Origin: Ruminococcus sp. UBA4275
GTDB lineage: Bacteria; Bacillota; Clostridia; Oscillospirales; Ruminococcaceae
Length of the DNA: 12,898 nt
Assembly: GCA_002395085.1 (NCBI GenBank)
Contig: DGVV01000098.1
Span: 39,707 to 52,604, forward strand
Direction: 5' to 3'
Shown piece after piece: positions 12,658-12,898 of the stretch (positions within the stretch are counted from its first letter, which is position 1; each line of letters begins with the position of its first letter). The notes below the pieces were generated by a model, which made no database searches, had not been told where the DNA came from, and saw only the letters and a program-made list of their open reading frames with translations. Both the position numbers and the translations under genes were made by a program.

Positions 12658-12715
12658 CAGTCTGTAGATAAAGTGTCTCCGACGGATTTATATTGAGGGT
12701 GCCGCTCGCTTCGCA

Positions 12716-12889
12716 TGAATTTGCAGGCAAATTCACCTCAAACTCCCGCTTAAGGGCTACTAGCCCTTAAGAATCCCTTTTTTGGAACAATATGAAAAAG
12801 AACGTATTTGCTATATTTCACATAAATGGGATTCCAAAGGGATAGTATCCCTTTGGCGGGGTATGGGTGAGTTTGCTTGCAAACTCACC
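12716..12889. repeat. Inverted pair of two-hairpin units around a 50-bp AT-rich core
   Basis: Left unit (12716-12777): hairpin with 9-bp arms TGAATTTGC/GCAAATTCA (12716-12735), spacer, hairpin with 10-bp arms CTTAAGGGCT/AGCCCTTAAG and loop ACT (12749-12771), then GAATCCC (12771-12777). Right unit, inverted (12828-12889): GGGATTC (12828-12834), hairpin CCAAAGGGAT/ATCCCTTTGG (12834-12856), spacer, hairpin GGTGAGTTTGC/GCAAACTCACC (12866-12889). The core 12778-12827 is AT-rich with no convincing gene. Between the copies the four stem differences are all base-pair swaps, with no broken pair. It resembles paired REP-like palindromes or a small non-coding mobile element. The window ends here, so its true outer ends are not certain. 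The stretch 12579-12715 holds otherwise only the hairpin at 12623. Confidence 0.8.
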
Positions 12890-12898
12890 GCGGAGTGT

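Overview
This window looks like chromosomal DNA from a fibre-degrading gut Firmicute of the Ruminococcus group (R. champanellensis / R. flavefaciens-like). The reasons are two secreted polysaccharidases with signal peptides, Thr-rich linkers and C-terminal dockerins, Gram-positive style promoters and strong GGAGG ribosome binding sites, a roughly balanced base composition, and tRNA genes with encoded CCA ends. The species is inferred; only the family-level content is visible in the sequence.

Layout, left to right. A terminator facing right (40-72) meets the end of a leftward gene for a dockerin-bearing pectate lyase (PL1 + CBM6 + extra beta module, 78-2771). Its promoter (2830-2858) has an inverted repeat just upstream (2868-2884). 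The next 400 bases carry no protein gene. They appear to encode a small, independently transcribed RNA on the + strand (about 2996-3111), with a -10 box, an upstream pair of 11-bp direct repeats, a long stem and an intrinsic terminator. A leftward pair follows: the ribosome quality-control factor RqcH (3179-4939) and, upstream of it, a GH9-CBM3-dockerin cellulase (5022-7673). A terminator hairpin sits in the 82-bp gap between them.

Divergent from the cellulase is a tRNA-Ser(CGA)/tRNA-Ala(GGC) pair (7865-8034), followed by a long perfect hairpin and then a true terminator. Next comes a secreted subtilisin-like protease of 1076 residues (8386-11616). It has one dockerin-like half-repeat ahead of its propeptide, a Big-2-like domain and two BspA-type leucine-rich repeat blocks. 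Each side of this gene has a clear promoter or terminator. Last is a 232-residue two-TM membrane protein of unknown function (11880-12578).

The final 180 bases hold a striking palindromic element (12716-12889). It has two inverted copies of a two-hairpin unit around a 50-bp core, and every stem difference between the copies is compensated on the other arm.

Functionally, the lyase and cellulase fit a cellulosome-type system: pectin and cellulose are attacked by enzymes docked to a scaffoldin that is not in this window. The protease may act on surface or plant-derived protein. RqcH, the tRNAs and the membrane protein are housekeeping or unknown genes interleaved with them. The least explained parts are the candidate small RNA and the covarying hairpin element.
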